The translations under genes were made by a program, and so were the position numbers. Shown piece by piece: positions 17,364-26,615 of a DNA stretch of 64,000 nt. This DNA comes from Paenibacillus soyae (GTDB taxonomy: Bacteria > Bacillota > Bacilli > Paenibacillales > Paenibacillaceae): assembly GCF_024623455.1 (NCBI RefSeq), contig NZ_JANIPJ010000021.1, forward strand, positions 1 to 64,000. The letters are read 5' to 3'. Each line of letters opens with the position of its first letter. Positions within the stretch are counted from its first letter, which is position 1. A model generated the notes under the pieces. It searched no databases. It was not told the DNA's origin and saw nothing but the letters and a program-made list of their open reading frames with translations.

Positions 17364-18074
17364 ATGAGTGTGCATATTGAAGCCAAACCGGGCGAAATCG
17401 CCGAAACGATCCTGCTGCCGGGCGACCCGCTCCGGGCCAAATATATCGCCGAGACGTTCCTTGAGAATGCCGTCTGCTACAACCAGGTACGAGGCATGCT
17501 CGGCTATACCGGCACGTATAAGGGAAAACGCGTCTCCGTTCAGGGGACAGGCATGGGCATGCCGTCGGCCGCCATCTACATACACGAGCTGATCAACGAC
17601 TACGGCGTCAAAAACCTGGTGCGAGTCGGCACATGCGGCGCCATCCAGCCGGACGTCAAAGTACGCGACGTCATTATCGCGCAAGCTGCCGCAACGAACT
17701 CGGCGATCATCCGCAACCGGTTCCCGGGCTACGACTTCCCGCAAATCGGCGATTTCGAGCTCATTATGAAGGCTTACGAGGCAGGCAAGAAGAAAGGCCT
17801 TCAGCTGCGCGTCGGCAACGTGCTGTCTTCGGACATGTTCTACTCCGAGGACAAGGAGATGACTGCCGAGCTGGGCCGCCATGGCGTGCTTGCGATTGAG
17901 ATGGAAGCAGCTGTGTTGTATTATTTGACCAATAAATTCCGGGTCAAAGGCCTATGCGTGCTCACCGTCAGCGACCATATCCTAACCGGAGAAGAAACAA
18001 CGTCGCTGGAGAGACAGACCACCTTCAATGACATGATCGAAGTGGCTTTAGATGCGGTAACGGCATCTGAGTAA
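17364..18074 (+). CDS. deoD: Purine nucleoside phosphorylase DeoD
   Basis: Cleaves purine (deoxy)nucleosides with phosphate to base plus (deoxy)ribose-1-phosphate in the salvage pathway. At 236 residues it matches the hexameric trimer-of-dimers DeoD type. Visible motifs are [13 protein letters not shown], the phosphate-binding [17 protein letters not shown], the substrate motif [10 protein letters not shown] and the catalytic Asp in TVSDHIL. GGAGG lies 8 bp before ATG 17364, which is preferred over ATG 17358. It is monocistronic with its own terminator. Confidence 0.97.
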   Translation: MSVHIEAKPGEIAETILLPGDPLRAKYIAETFLENAVCYNQVRGMLGYTGTYKGKRVSVQGTGMGMPSAAIYIHELINDYGVKNLVRVGTCGAIQPDVKVRDVIIAQAAATNSAIIRNRFPGYDFPQIGDFELIMKAYEAGKKKGLQLRVGNVLSSDMFYSEDKEMTAELGRHGVLAIEMEAAVLYYLTNKFRVKGLCVLTVSDHILTGEETTSLERQTTFNDMIEVALDAVTASE

Positions 18075-18097
18075 CTCGTCAGTCTAATAGCAAAAAA

Positions 18098-18132
18098 GCA
18101 GCCGAACCCAATTGGTCGGCTGCCCTCTTTTT
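18098..18132 (+). terminator. Terminator of deoD
   Basis: GCAGCCGA and TCGGCTGC pair, and CCTCTTTTT follows. An A tract on the other side could also end the opposing gene at 18131. Confidence 0.8.
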
Positions 18133-18442
18133 ATATTTTCGTCACCGGTCTGTAAGTGAAATCCCTCGTCATCCTCAACACTTTAAAACCGCGCGTCCCC
18201 TTCGGCTTCGGGTGCTTCACCCGGAACTCCATATAAGGCGTGATGTTCGTCAATTCGGCATCCTCTTGGTAATGCTCCTTTATCAACCGGATGTAATCCC
18301 CGACCGTCGCCTGCTTCCCCTTCTCCACTAACAATGGCAGCTGCTCGTTCTTCACCTCGAAATACCCTATGGACTCTATGGTGACGAAAAATCGATCCTT
18401 GGAGACTAAGGTGTTGTTCTCTTGGAGTATATCCTTGTCCAC
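18131..18442 (-). CDS. Small hypothetical protein
   Basis: A protein of about 103 residues with no recognised family. It is basic at the C-terminus (KHPKPKGTRGFKVLRM) with no membrane segment. GTG 18442 follows AAAGGGG at 9 nt and is favoured. The frame is open to ATG 18505, but that start lies about 15 nt after the T tract of the greA terminator and has no ribosome site. Convergent with deoD and downstream of greA. Confidence 0.5.
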   Translation of the reverse strand: MDKDILQENNTLVSKDRFFVTIESIGYFEVKNEQLPLLVEKGKQATVGDYIRLIKEHYQEDAELTNITPYMEFRVKHPKPKGTRGFKVLRMTRDFTYRPVTKI

Positions 18443-18520
18443 TGTTCCATTCCCCTTTTTGTCCAGTGCTGCTCGCTTTTTATTACCATACCCCAGCAGC
18501 TTCATGAAGATTCACTGCAC

Positions 18521-18566
18521 AAAAAAAGGCTGCCAACACCGTCAATCGACGATTGTTGAACAGCCT
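18521..18566 (-). terminator. Terminator of greA
   Basis: On the minus strand AGGCTG...CAACA pairs with TGTTGG-CAGCCT and is followed by TTTTTTT. It lies just past the greA stop codon. Confidence 0.8.
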
Positions 18567-18584
18567 ATTTGGGAGTTTACATCT

Positions 18585-19061
18585 TTAGACCTTAATCTCT
18601 AGAAGCTCGTACTCAATAATGCCCACTGGAGCGTTCACTTGAATCTTGTCGCCGACCTTCTTGCCCATCAGCTCTTTGCCGAGCGGGCTTTCATAAGAGA
18701 TCTTGTTGTCCGCGACATCCGCTTCGGCCGGACCGACCACGCGGTATTCGATCTTCTCGTTAAATTCGACGTCGTTCAACGTAACCAACGAGCCTACAAC
18801 GACATGTCCCGTGCTGATGCTGCCCGTATCCACGACGCGCGCGATCTTGAGCATTCTCTCCAGCTGCAGGATCCGGGTCTCCATATGGGCCTGATCGTCC
18901 TTGGCCGAATGGTATTCGCTATTCTCCTTCAAGTCGCCGTAGCTGATCGCTACTTTCAGCCGCTCGGACAACTCCTTGCGCTTCACCGTTTTGAGCTCTT
19001 CAAGCTCCTCTTCAATCTTTCTTAAGCCTTCCGGCGTCATGACCAATTCTTCGTTTGCCAC
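18585..19061 (-). CDS. greA: Transcription elongation factor GreA
   Basis: Rescues backtracked RNA polymerase by stimulating transcript cleavage through the secondary channel. The 158-residue length is standard. The N-terminal coiled coil (about 10-75) carries the acidic tip in KVAISYGDLKENSEYHSAKD. The C-terminal FKBP-like domain follows, with SPLGKELMGKKVGD. GTG 19061, preceded by AAAGGGG at 10 nt, gives the normal MANEELVMTPEG start; the longer upstream frame is not needed. Confidence 0.96.
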   Translation of the reverse strand: MANEELVMTPEGLRKIEEELEELKTVKRKELSERLKVAISYGDLKENSEYHSAKDDQAHMETRILQLERMLKIARVVDTGSISTGHVVVGSLVTLNDVEFNEKIEYRVVGPAEADVADNKISYESPLGKELMGKKVGDKIQVNAPVGIIEYELLEIKV

Positions 19062-19156
19062 GTTCTGTATTCCCCTTTCCCTCTCGATCGCATTACCATT
19101 GTACCCCATATGTTGGCAAAATACATGCTCTTTCCGCAACATGTCCAATGCTTTCG

Positions 19157-19660
19157 TTACTCGAACATGTCTTCATGCACCAAGCCTCGGACAAAAGCCT
19201 CGAAGCTCGGGGCTAGAAACGTCACGCGGTAGTCCCATTCCTGATCGACATGGATAACTTCAGGCTCGCCGTCCGGACCGCACTTGCGGTAATCCAGCAT
19301 GACGACATCATGGCCGGCCGACGGGCAGTCGCAGATCACCACGCCGATATCCGGATATCCCCACTCTTCGATCATGAATTGGCTGCCGAATTCCCCGCCA
19401 AGCGAATTCGCCTTGTCGCGCCCGATGCCGAGTATGCCGGAAATCATCATATGATCCTCCGCCCAGGAGGTGCGCTCCGTCGTGGGGAAGCATACGTTTC
19501 TGGGAATCCCCCCGTTATGCTCCTTCATCATCGCCACGTAGAATGCAGGCAGCTTGTAACCTAGCTCCTCCTCGATCGACGCGATCAACTCGTCCGTCGG
19601 CGGCTCCGACACGTATTCCTTGAGCGCATAATCGCTGTCATCCCAGAAATCATCAAGCAT
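19157..19660 (-). CDS. SMI1/KNR4 (SUKH) family protein
   Basis: A 167-residue SUKH-superfamily protein. The hallmark is the N-terminal EEELGYKLPAFYVAMMKEHNGG segment (about 30-52), followed by GYPDIGVVICDCPSAGHDVVMLDYR and the C-terminal SFEAFVRGL helix. Many SUKH proteins are immunity proteins of polymorphic toxins, while others are housekeeping. No toxin gene lies next to this one, so a solitary or unrelated role is likely. AAGGAG precedes ATG 19660. It is just upstream of greA on the same strand, 95 bp away. Confidence 0.85.
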   Translation of the reverse strand: MLDDFWDDSDYALKEYVSEPPTDELIASIEEELGYKLPAFYVAMMKEHNGGIPRNVCFPTTERTSWAEDHMMISGILGIGRDKANSLGGEFGSQFMIEEWGYPDIGVVICDCPSAGHDVVMLDYRKCGPDGEPEVIHVDQEWDYRVTFLAPSFEAFVRGLVHEDMFE

Positions 19661-19812
19661 TCGCTCAGACTCCTTCCACCCGTATTAGGTTCATGCCTGT
19701 CCGCGTTGTTATATGTTCCCATTATATCGGATCGAAGAGGGAAGATACAGCTATCGCGTCGGATTCGGTAACGTCTTGTTATAGCGATTGTCTACATTTA
19801 TTTACGATCGCG

Positions 19813-19858
19813 AATGGCTTACAATGGCATTATACAGAATACTCTTCTGTAAGCCATT
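19813..19858. repeat. Perfect 11-bp inverted repeat before the M3 peptidase gene
   Basis: AATGGCTTACA (19813-19823) and TGTAAGCCATT (19848-19858) are exact complements separated by 24 bp, ending about 36 bp before the start codon. No T tract follows. It may be an operator or a structured leader. Confidence 0.7.
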
Positions 19859-19894
19859 GTGAATTCTAATCCCATGAAAGCGGGTGGCACCGGA

Positions 19895-21589
19895 ATGAAA
19901 TTTAGCGAATATACGTATGAACGTCCAGAGGTGAAGGCGTTCGAGGCCAAGTTCAAGGAGCTTCTGGCCGCATTCGAAGCAGCGGACAGCTACGAGAAGC
20001 AGGACGAGGCAATGACCGGACTGAACAAGCTGCGCAGCGAGTTCGATACGATGCAGACGATCGCGAGCATCCGTCACTCCATTGACACCACCGACGAGTT
20101 CTACAAGGCCGAGCAGGATTTCTTCGACGAGAACGGCCCCGTCGTGCAGGAATACATAACCGATTACTACCGCTCGCTCGTCGGCTCGAAGTTCCGCGAG
20201 CAGCTTGAGGCCAAGTGGGGACGCCAGCTGTTCCAGCTCGCCGAACTGTCGCTGAAGACGTTCAGCCCCGAGGTGATCGAGGATCTGCAGCAAGAGAACA
20301 AGCTGACCACGGCTTATACGAAGCTGATCGCCTCCGCGAAAATTCCGTTCGAAGGCGAAGAGCGGACGCTCGCGCAGCTTGCCCCGTTCCAGCAGTCGAC
20401 GGATCGCGGCATGCGCAAGCGCGCCGCTGAGGCTTCCTCCGGCTTCATGGCGGAGAACGAAGCCGAATTCGACCGCCTGTACGACGAGCTCGTGAAGACA
20501 CGCGCGCGCATCGCGAAGAAGCTGGGCTTCGAAAGCTTCGTAGAGCTGGGCTATGCCCGCATGCAGCGCACCGATTACAGCGCGGAGATGGTCGCGAAGT
20601 TCCGCGAGCAAGTGCTGGAGTATATCGTACCGGCAGCATCGAAGCTCAAGGAACGCCAACGCAGCCGCATCGGCGTGGACGATCTGCTGTACTACGACGA
20701 GAATCTGGCGTTCCTCTCCGGCAACGCCACGCCGAAGGGCGACCCGGACTGGATCGTAGCGAACGGAAAGAAGATGTACGCCGAGCTGTCGCCGGAGACG
20801 GACGCCTTCTTCCAGTTCATGCAGGACAACGAGCTGATGGATCTTGTCGCCAAGAAAGGCAAACAAGGCGGCGGCTACTGCACGTACCTCAGCGAGCATC
20901 AGGCGCCTTATATTTTCTCCAACTTCAACGGGACATCGGGCGACATCGACGTGCTGACGCACGAGGCGGGCCACGCGTTCCAGGTGTACGAGAGCAGAGA
21001 CTACGCGGTGCCGGAGTATGCCTTCCCGACATACGAGGCTTGCGAGATCCACTCCATGAGCATGGAGTTCTTCACATGGCCTTGGATGGATCTGTTCTTC
21101 AAGGAAGAGGCGGACAAATACCGTTTCGATCATCTCGCGGGCGCGCTCATCTTCATCCCTTACGGCGTTACCGTCGACGAATTCCAGCATTTCGTCTATG
21201 CGAATCCTGACGCCACGCCGGCCGAGCGAAAGCAAGCCTGGCGCGAGATCGAGAAGAAGTACTTGCCTCACCGCAATTATGCGGACAACTCGTATCTCGA
21301 GGCGGGCGGCTTCTGGCATAAGCAGGGACATATTTTCAACTCGCCATTCTACTACATCGATTACACGCTCGCGCAAATCTGCGCGTTCCAATTCTGGAAG
21401 AAGATGCACGAGGACCGCGAAGCGGCATGGAACGCATATGTAGATCTGTGCCGGCTGGGCGGAAGCCGCTCCTTCACGGAGCTCGTGAGCGCCGCCGGAC
21501 TGATCTCCCCGTTCGAAGACGGCTGCGTCTCGTCCGTCATCGGCACCATCGAGAATTGGCTGGAAGGCGTGGACGATAAGGCTCTTTAA
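19895..21589 (+). CDS. M3 family oligoendopeptidase
   Basis: A zinc metallopeptidase of 564 residues that trims oligopeptides in the cytoplasm (PepF/thimet family). The zinc motif HEAGH is at residues 356-360, with the third ligand Glu in YEACEIHSMSME about 28 residues later. The C-terminal YIDYTLAQICAFQFW is a family signature. ATG 19895 gives the usual KFSEYTYERP start; ATG 19874 and GTG 19859 are in frame but lack better ribosome sites. The 11-bp inverted repeat upstream may regulate it. Confidence 0.93.
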   Translation: MKFSEYTYERPEVKAFEAKFKELLAAFEAADSYEKQDEAMTGLNKLRSEFDTMQTIASIRHSIDTTDEFYKAEQDFFDENGPVVQEYITDYYRSLVGSKFREQLEAKWGRQLFQLAELSLKTFSPEVIEDLQQENKLTTAYTKLIASAKIPFEGEERTLAQLAPFQQSTDRGMRKRAAEASSGFMAENEAEFDRLYDELVKTRARIAKKLGFESFVELGYARMQRTDYSAEMVAKFREQVLEYIVPAASKLKERQRSRIGVDDLLYYDENLAFLSGNATPKGDPDWIVANGKKMYAELSPETDAFFQFMQDNELMDLVAKKGKQGGGYCTYLSEHQAPYIFSNFNGTSGDIDVLTHEAGHAFQVYESRDYAVPEYAFPTYEACEIHSMSMEFFTWPWMDLFFKEEADKYRFDHLAGALIFIPYGVTVDEFQHFVYANPDATPAERKQAWREIEKKYLPHRNYADNSYLEAGGFWHKQGHIFNSPFYYIDYTLAQICAFQFWKKMHEDREAAWNAYVDLCRLGGSRSFTELVSAAGLISPFEDGCVSSVIGTIENWLEGVDDKAL

Positions 21590-21603
21590 TAGAAGTTACC
21601 CAT

Positions 21604-21640
21604 GGGAAGAGGCTGCCTGGTTCAGGCGGCCTCTTTCCCT
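21604..21640 (+). terminator. Terminator of the M3 peptidase gene
   Basis: GGGAAGAGGCTGCCTG and CAGGCGGCCTCTTTCCC pair around a short GTT loop, 15 bp after the stop codon. Confidence 0.8.
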
Positions 21641-21754
21641 TCCCGTCCCTCGCATGGCCGCACCGTCTATCTCCTCCTTGCGACCCGTAAATAATTAGCC
21701 ACGCATAGCGGCATACTGGCAATAAGTTTATGCAACCGGCATGGGGGGATCGCA

Positions 21755-23863
21755 ATGCAGATCGGAGTATACCATAGGCAGGGTTCACCAACCGATGTTA
21801 TAGCGGCCGGGCGCCTGCAAGCCATGATCGAAGAGTCGGCTAAGCAAGGGGTGCAGCTCCTGTTTTTCCATGACGGAGGGGTCAGCGAGCATGGGGTCAG
21901 CGGGCTGCGCTTTGCGAACGGCGAATGGACGGAAGCCTCATCCCCGCTGCCCGAAGTGGTCATGAACCTGTCGCCGCTCCCTCCCGGGCAGCAATCCCGA
22001 ACTTATCGGGAGCTCATGTATCGGACCGTTTTCACGACCCATCTCATCCACGGCAAGCATGCGGTTTATCAGAAGCTTCTTGCCGCGCCGGACTTTGCGC
22101 ATTTGGTTATGCCCGTTAAGAGGCTGGCAAATTCCCTGGCCATCGGCCAGCTGCTCGCGATGCTGGACGAGCATGATGAGATCGTGCTGAAGCCGGACTT
22201 CGGCAGACAGGGTGCCGGCATCGTGCGGTTAGCCAAATCGAAGGGCCTATACCAATGGCAGGATGCCGAAGACGCCATCGTTTTCACCGCGGAGCAGCTG
22301 GAACGAAGGGTACGCAGCCTCGTCGAGGCGGAGCCCTATATCGTCCAGCCTTATCAGCGCTGCCTCACGAGGCTGGGCGAGCCGTTCGACTTCCGCGTCC
22401 ATGTGCAGCGGGATGGCACGGGGCAATGGAGCGTCACGCGGGTTTATCCCCGAATCGGCGTAGAAGGGGGCGTCGTCTCCAATGTAAGCGCCGGCGGACG
22501 CCAAGAGGAGCTGGAGTTCTTCTTGCGCACCGAGTTCCCGGATAACGCCCCGTTCCTAGGCCTATATCTGGAACGTCTGGGATTGCGTATCGCGGAATAT
22601 TTAAGCGATTGCTACGAGAATCCTCTCGACGAGCTCGGCATCGATCTCTCGATTGATGCGAGCCGGCGAACCTGGTTCTACGAAGCCAATACGAGCCCCG
22701 CTTCGAGCAGGCACGAATCGGCAAGGGCCGCGAAAGCCATTGCCTATGCTAAATATTTGGCGCTGGAGGAACGCAGTCTGGCTGACGAGCCGCTGCAAAC
22801 CAAAAGCGACGCCCCCGTTATCGGCATGCTCGCGGGCACCGATATCGACATGAGCTTCGTCGAAGCCTGCGCCAGCGTGGCGAAGCTGTATGGAGCGGAA
22901 TTTTTTTATTTTCATCCGAAAAACGTGAATGCTGAGAACCACTACATACGTGCACGGGTATTCGAGAACGGCGCTTGGAAAAAACGAACCTGTCCTTATC
23001 CCGACGTCGTGTTCGACAAGTTCAAACGACGTGGCTTTCCCGAGTACGAATATGTATATGAAGCGTTATCCTCCATCCCGTTCACGCACGGGCTGCAGGG
23101 CGGCTCCATGCGCAAGGAGTTCGTGTACGGCTGGCTGGAATCGCACAGTCTTCTGCGCCAAATCGTCATTCCGTACCTTCCCGTGGAGAAGCCTTCCGAG
23201 ATGGCCGCTTTCGTCGACACTCACCTCAGAGTCATTATCAAGCCGGCGCAGGGCTCCTTCGGCCAGAGCATTATTATGATTCGCAAACGGGAGGACGACT
23301 ACGAGCTTTTCGATCAGAAGTTCTTGCATTATTTGAAGCCGGATGAATTCCAGGCCTTCCTCCGGATGTTCGCGGGAAGGGGATACGTCGCCCAGCGGTA
23401 CGTCTACAGCACAACCAAAGAAGATTACCCCTTCCATCTCCGAGTTCATCTGATGAAGAACGGCGCCGGCGAATGGGTGGTCGTCTTCATCCAGCCGTTC
23501 CTCTCGTTATCCTATATCCATCAGGTGACGAATCACGAGAACACGCTGCGCCTTGCGTCGAAATGGATTTGGTTCTTGTCGAGCCAATATCAGGAGGAGC
23601 TGGGCATGGAGATGGACCGCAAGGTTCGAACGACGGCGCTGATGGCCGCCTCCTATCTGTCCACGAAGCTTAGCGGGGCCTGCCACGAGATCGCGCTCGA
23701 TATCGGCGTCGACCAGAGCCGGAAGCTGTGGCTGTTCGAAGCGAACTTCAATAAGATCGGCAACACGTTTCATGGCTTCGAAGCGGCGCGGCTGGCTATT
23801 CCCTATGCGCTATCCCTCGTTAACCGGAACTTGAAAGCAAAACAACCCTTGGCGCAGCCGTAA
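21755..23863 (+). CDS. Tandem YheC/YheD ATP-grasp protein
   Basis: A 702-residue fusion of two YheC/YheD-type ATP-grasp modules (about 1-345 and 350-702); members are endospore-coat associated in Bacillus. Module 1 shows IVLKPDFGRQGAGIVRL, FDFRVHVQ and WFYEANTSPAS. Module 2 shows VIIKPAQGSFGQSIIMI, FHLRVHLMK and LWLFEANFNKIGN. Each module keeps the lysine/glycine-rich loop and the E-x-N metal site, so both may be active. ATP-grasp enzymes ligate carboxylates to amines, but the substrate is unknown. GGGGGGAT precedes ATG 21755. It faces the SLH gene, and a shared hairpin covers its stop codon. A single-module homologue lies at 25428-26522. Confidence 0.88.
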   Translation: MQIGVYHRQGSPTDVIAAGRLQAMIEESAKQGVQLLFFHDGGVSEHGVSGLRFANGEWTEASSPLPEVVMNLSPLPPGQQSRTYRELMYRTVFTTHLIHGKHAVYQKLLAAPDFAHLVMPVKRLANSLAIGQLLAMLDEHDEIVLKPDFGRQGAGIVRLAKSKGLYQWQDAEDAIVFTAEQLERRVRSLVEAEPYIVQPYQRCLTRLGEPFDFRVHVQRDGTGQWSVTRVYPRIGVEGGVVSNVSAGGRQEELEFFLRTEFPDNAPFLGLYLERLGLRIAEYLSDCYENPLDELGIDLSIDASRRTWFYEANTSPASSRHESARAAKAIAYAKYLALEERSLADEPLQTKSDAPVIGMLAGTDIDMSFVEACASVAKLYGAEFFYFHPKNVNAENHYIRARVFENGAWKKRTCPYPDVVFDKFKRRGFPEYEYVYEALSSIPFTHGLQGGSMRKEFVYGWLESHSLLRQIVIPYLPVEKPSEMAAFVDTHLRVIIKPAQGSFGQSIIMIRKREDDYELFDQKFLHYLKPDEFQAFLRMFAGRGYVAQRYVYSTTKEDYPFHLRVHLMKNGAGEWVVVFIQPFLSLSYIHQVTNHENTLRLASKWIWFLSSQYQEELGMEMDRKVRTTALMAASYLSTKLSGACHEIALDIGVDQSRKLWLFEANFNKIGNTFHGFEAARLAIPYALSLVNRNLKAKQPLAQP

Positions 23864-23877
23864 CGCTGCGCCAAGGG
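23846..23877. terminator. Bidirectional hairpin overlapping the ATP-grasp stop codon
   Basis: CCCTTGGCGCAG (23846-23857) and CTGCGCCAAGGG (23866-23877) are perfect 12-bp arms that enclose the stop codon of the + strand gene. On the minus strand TTGTTTTG follows, serving the SLH gene. Confidence 0.75.
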
Positions 23878-23902
23878 CCTGTGCTTCCAAACAACTAGCA
23901 AA

Positions 23903-25417
23903 TTAAGAATTCATAAGTCCGGCTTGCTGCAATAGCTTCATGATGACAACCGCGCTTTGCGACTTGGTTCCCGCCTTCTGAGAAGCAATTTGACCGCCGC
24001 CCGTGCCCTGCAGCAGGCCGCTCTCGATCGCCTTGCGCATGTCGTCCTTCGCCCAGTCCGATACGCTGTCCATGTCCCGGAAGGAATCCACCGTCGCGCC
24101 CCCTTGCACCGATGGGAGCTCCAACTGGAATGCCGCCGCCGCGCGGACGAGCACAGCCGCCATTTGCTCTCTAGTCATCATGCGGTCCGGAGCGAAGGTA
24201 CCCTCGGCGATACCCTTGAACAGCCCCGCGTTCACCGCAATTTGGACGGCGGCCGCGTAAGAGGCGTTCGAATCGATATCATGGAACGGGTTCTCTGAAT
24301 GGCCTGTATCGCTGCCCTCGAGACCCAGCGCCCGCACGATCAGCCGCGCGAATTCCACGCGGGAAATTTGCGCATCCGGATTGAACTTGCCTGTCTCGTC
24401 CGACTCAAGGACTCCCTTGCTGCCCATGACGTCCAGGGCTTCGGCAGCCCAATGGCCGGTTGTATCCGCGAACGTCTCGTTCCGTTCTTCGATAACGAAG
24501 GTGCCCGTACGGGTACTGTGAATATGGGCGCGCCCTTCTTCATCGAACGTTACCGGGACCGGATAACGTACGCCGTTCTCGATAATATATGCCGCGCCTT
24601 TCTTTGGAGCGGCCACCGGCTTCGCGATCGGCACGATCATCGCCGCGAATTGGCCCTGCATCTGCGTGAATGATACTTCTTGACCGTTCGCGCCGGCAGT
24701 GAACGTTAATTCGTAGGACTCGGCCGAGGCAGACGCCACTTTCTCGATTTTCAGCTTCAGCTCAAGCTTCGCGGCATCGACGCCAAGCTGCTTCGCAGCC
24801 GCATCCAGCGGGAGCGCAGATGAAGGAATGCGTACGCCGATATCGCCCGTTTGAATCGAAAGCATGACGGATTTGCTGGCCAATAATTGAATCGCAGCGG
24901 ACGGAATGTCCGCTTCCACGCGGCTCGATCCCTTCACGCTTGGCACTACGATTTCAATCGTATCGCGCTTCTTCGCCGCTTTCACGGCAGCTTCGATGCC
25001 ATCCTTCAGCACCTTGAACTTAGCTAGCTGCTTCCCATCAGCCGACTTCACCACATCAAGCGACGCCGAGTTCGGCGTTTCTTGGCTGCTGTTCACGGCT
25101 GGAATCAACGCGCCGATGACGGCGCCCGCGTTCGTCCCGCTTCCCACGCTCGGCACAGGCGCAGGTACAACATCTTCTCCGCTGGTGAGCTGAAGATCTA
25201 CATCTTCGGTTTGGATCAGGGCTGTAAAATATTGCAGCGAGTCCCCTTGATAGACGGGAGGCTGCGGGCCCGAATGCTCCGCCGGCTGCGCGCCGAGCGC
25301 GGAAGCCGTGCCGCCGATCAGGCTCGTCGACAAGGTTACGGCCAGAAGCGAGGAGCTTACGGTTTTTTTCATACTGCGAGTCGGGCGGGATTTCTTGGCG
25401 GTTGTTTTCTTCTTCAT
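23903..25417 (-). CDS. SLH-domain surface protein
   Basis: A secreted protein of 504 residues. A basic, long signal peptide (about 1-45, ending near ASALGA) is followed by a region without recognised catalytic motifs (about 50-310). Three SLH domains then occupy about 315-504 (FADTTGHWAAEALDVM, FHDIDSNASYAAAVQIA, FRDMDSVSDWAKDDM), which bind pyruvylated cell-wall polymer. The middle part may be a beta-rich structural domain. GAGGTGAC precedes ATG 25417, and the gene starts 10 bp after the YheC/D gene stop on the same strand, so the two form an operon. A spore- or envelope-surface role is likely. Confidence 0.88.
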   Translation of the reverse strand: MKKKTTAKKSRPTRSMKKTVSSSLLAVTLSTSLIGGTASALGAQPAEHSGPQPPVYQGDSLQYFTALIQTEDVDLQLTSGEDVVPAPVPSVGSGTNAGAVIGALIPAVNSSQETPNSASLDVVKSADGKQLAKFKVLKDGIEAAVKAAKKRDTIEIVVPSVKGSSRVEADIPSAAIQLLASKSVMLSIQTGDIGVRIPSSALPLDAAAKQLGVDAAKLELKLKIEKVASASAESYELTFTAGANGQEVSFTQMQGQFAAMIVPIAKPVAAPKKGAAYIIENGVRYPVPVTFDEEGRAHIHSTRTGTFVIEERNETFADTTGHWAAEALDVMGSKGVLESDETGKFNPDAQISRVEFARLIVRALGLEGSDTGHSENPFHDIDSNASYAAAVQIAVNAGLFKGIAEGTFAPDRMMTREQMAAVLVRAAAAFQLELPSVQGGATVDSFRDMDSVSDWAKDDMRKAIESGLLQGTGGGQIASQKAGTKSQSAVVIMKLLQQAGLMNS

Positions 25418-25427
25418 TGTGTCACCT

Positions 25428-26522
25428 CTATGATGTCATCATGGCCAGCTGTAGCTCAGGGTCTTGTTTCTTGCGTTCCTGCTCGGTACGAGCAAGGTGG
25501 ATGATATATGGCACGGATTTTTTTGCGACTTCCAGGTGGATGAACGTTTTTCCCAGCCGATTCATATTGGCCTCGAATAACCAGATCTTCCCGCTTGGAT
25601 CCATGCCAAGATCCAACCCGATTTCGTGCACGCGATAATCGAGCAAGCCCTGAAGATGCTCCGCGAATTGCAGCGAAAATTCCGTCAGGCGCCGCCGGAA
25701 GCCGAAAAACCGGTCTTCGGGAAGCCCTAGATCCTTTACGTAAAAGTTTTTCAGGTCGCCGACGTATCCTCCGGACGCAAAATTCGATACAACGCCGGAT
25801 GGATTGCCGATCCGCGGATAAATCTTGACCATTTCCAATTCGCCGTTCTCCCCCCGGCACATATGAGCGCGGAAATCGAAGGGATTGCCGTTTTTCGTCG
25901 CGCTGCGAATAAACGGCTGCACGAGATAATGACCCCGGCCCTTCAGCCCGACAGCCTTCAGCCACTCGGTCAATCCTCTGGGGAAGTGGAAGGACGTCTC
26001 CTGATCTTTAATGACGATATAACCGTCCTCATTCCGGCGAATATAAAACAATTGCTTGCCCTGCATCCCCCGGGCAGGCTTCACAATGACTTCACCAAAC
26101 CGTTCAAGCCAGGCGAATATCTGCTCCGTACTATTAATCTTCTCGGACGGAATGATCACGTCTTCGAATTTCCCGCTGTCCAGAATGAGTTGATTAATGG
26201 TTAACTTGTCATCGGCCGCAAACGTCTTATCCGTCGACATCGGAATGCCTTCGAGCGCGCCGTATGCTTCCGGGTACAGCCTGCCGCGTCTCGCAATCCG
26301 GTCATAGATAGCGTCAGGGTATGGGAAGACGCGCTGAACCCATTCATCGTTCTCGATCGTATAGCCGTGAATGGTCCGGCTTTCGGCTCGAATGTCATCC
26401 GGCGTGAAATAATAAAATACCGCATTCCGCAAAGAAGCCACGGCGGCAAACGAATATTTCAACAAATTCCCGGCCTTGCCTTCACAGAACATCGCAATCG
26501 TCACACGGGATGCAGGCTCCAT
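25428..26522 (-). CDS. YheC/YheD family ATP-grasp protein
   Basis: A single-module YheC/YheD protein of 364 residues. The ATP-grasp core is recognisable from VIVKPARGMQGKQLFYI (about 145-161), FDFRAHMCR (about 215-223) and the metal-binding WLFEANMNRLGK near 320. It is homologous to each half of the tandem protein at 21755-23863. Such proteins are linked to the spore coat in Bacillus, but the reaction is not known. GGGGGAGACG precedes ATG 26522. It is the first gene of a two-gene operon with the SLH protein. Confidence 0.9.
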   Translation of the reverse strand: MEPASRVTIAMFCEGKAGNLLKYSFAAVASLRNAVFYYFTPDDIRAESRTIHGYTIENDEWVQRVFPYPDAIYDRIARRGRLYPEAYGALEGIPMSTDKTFAADDKLTINQLILDSGKFEDVIIPSEKINSTEQIFAWLERFGEVIVKPARGMQGKQLFYIRRNEDGYIVIKDQETSFHFPRGLTEWLKAVGLKGRGHYLVQPFIRSATKNGNPFDFRAHMCRGENGELEMVKIYPRIGNPSGVVSNFASGGYVGDLKNFYVKDLGLPEDRFFGFRRRLTEFSLQFAEHLQGLLDYRVHEIGLDLGMDPSGKIWLFEANMNRLGKTFIHLEVAKKSVPYIIHLARTEQERKKQDPELQLAMMTS

Positions 26523-26615
26523 CGTCTCCCCCTTTAATAAGCCGAAACTATTGGTCTCTGCTACTCATTATAAGGATGAAAGCTTCTGTGTGAATCCATC
26601 AATTAATGGGATATT

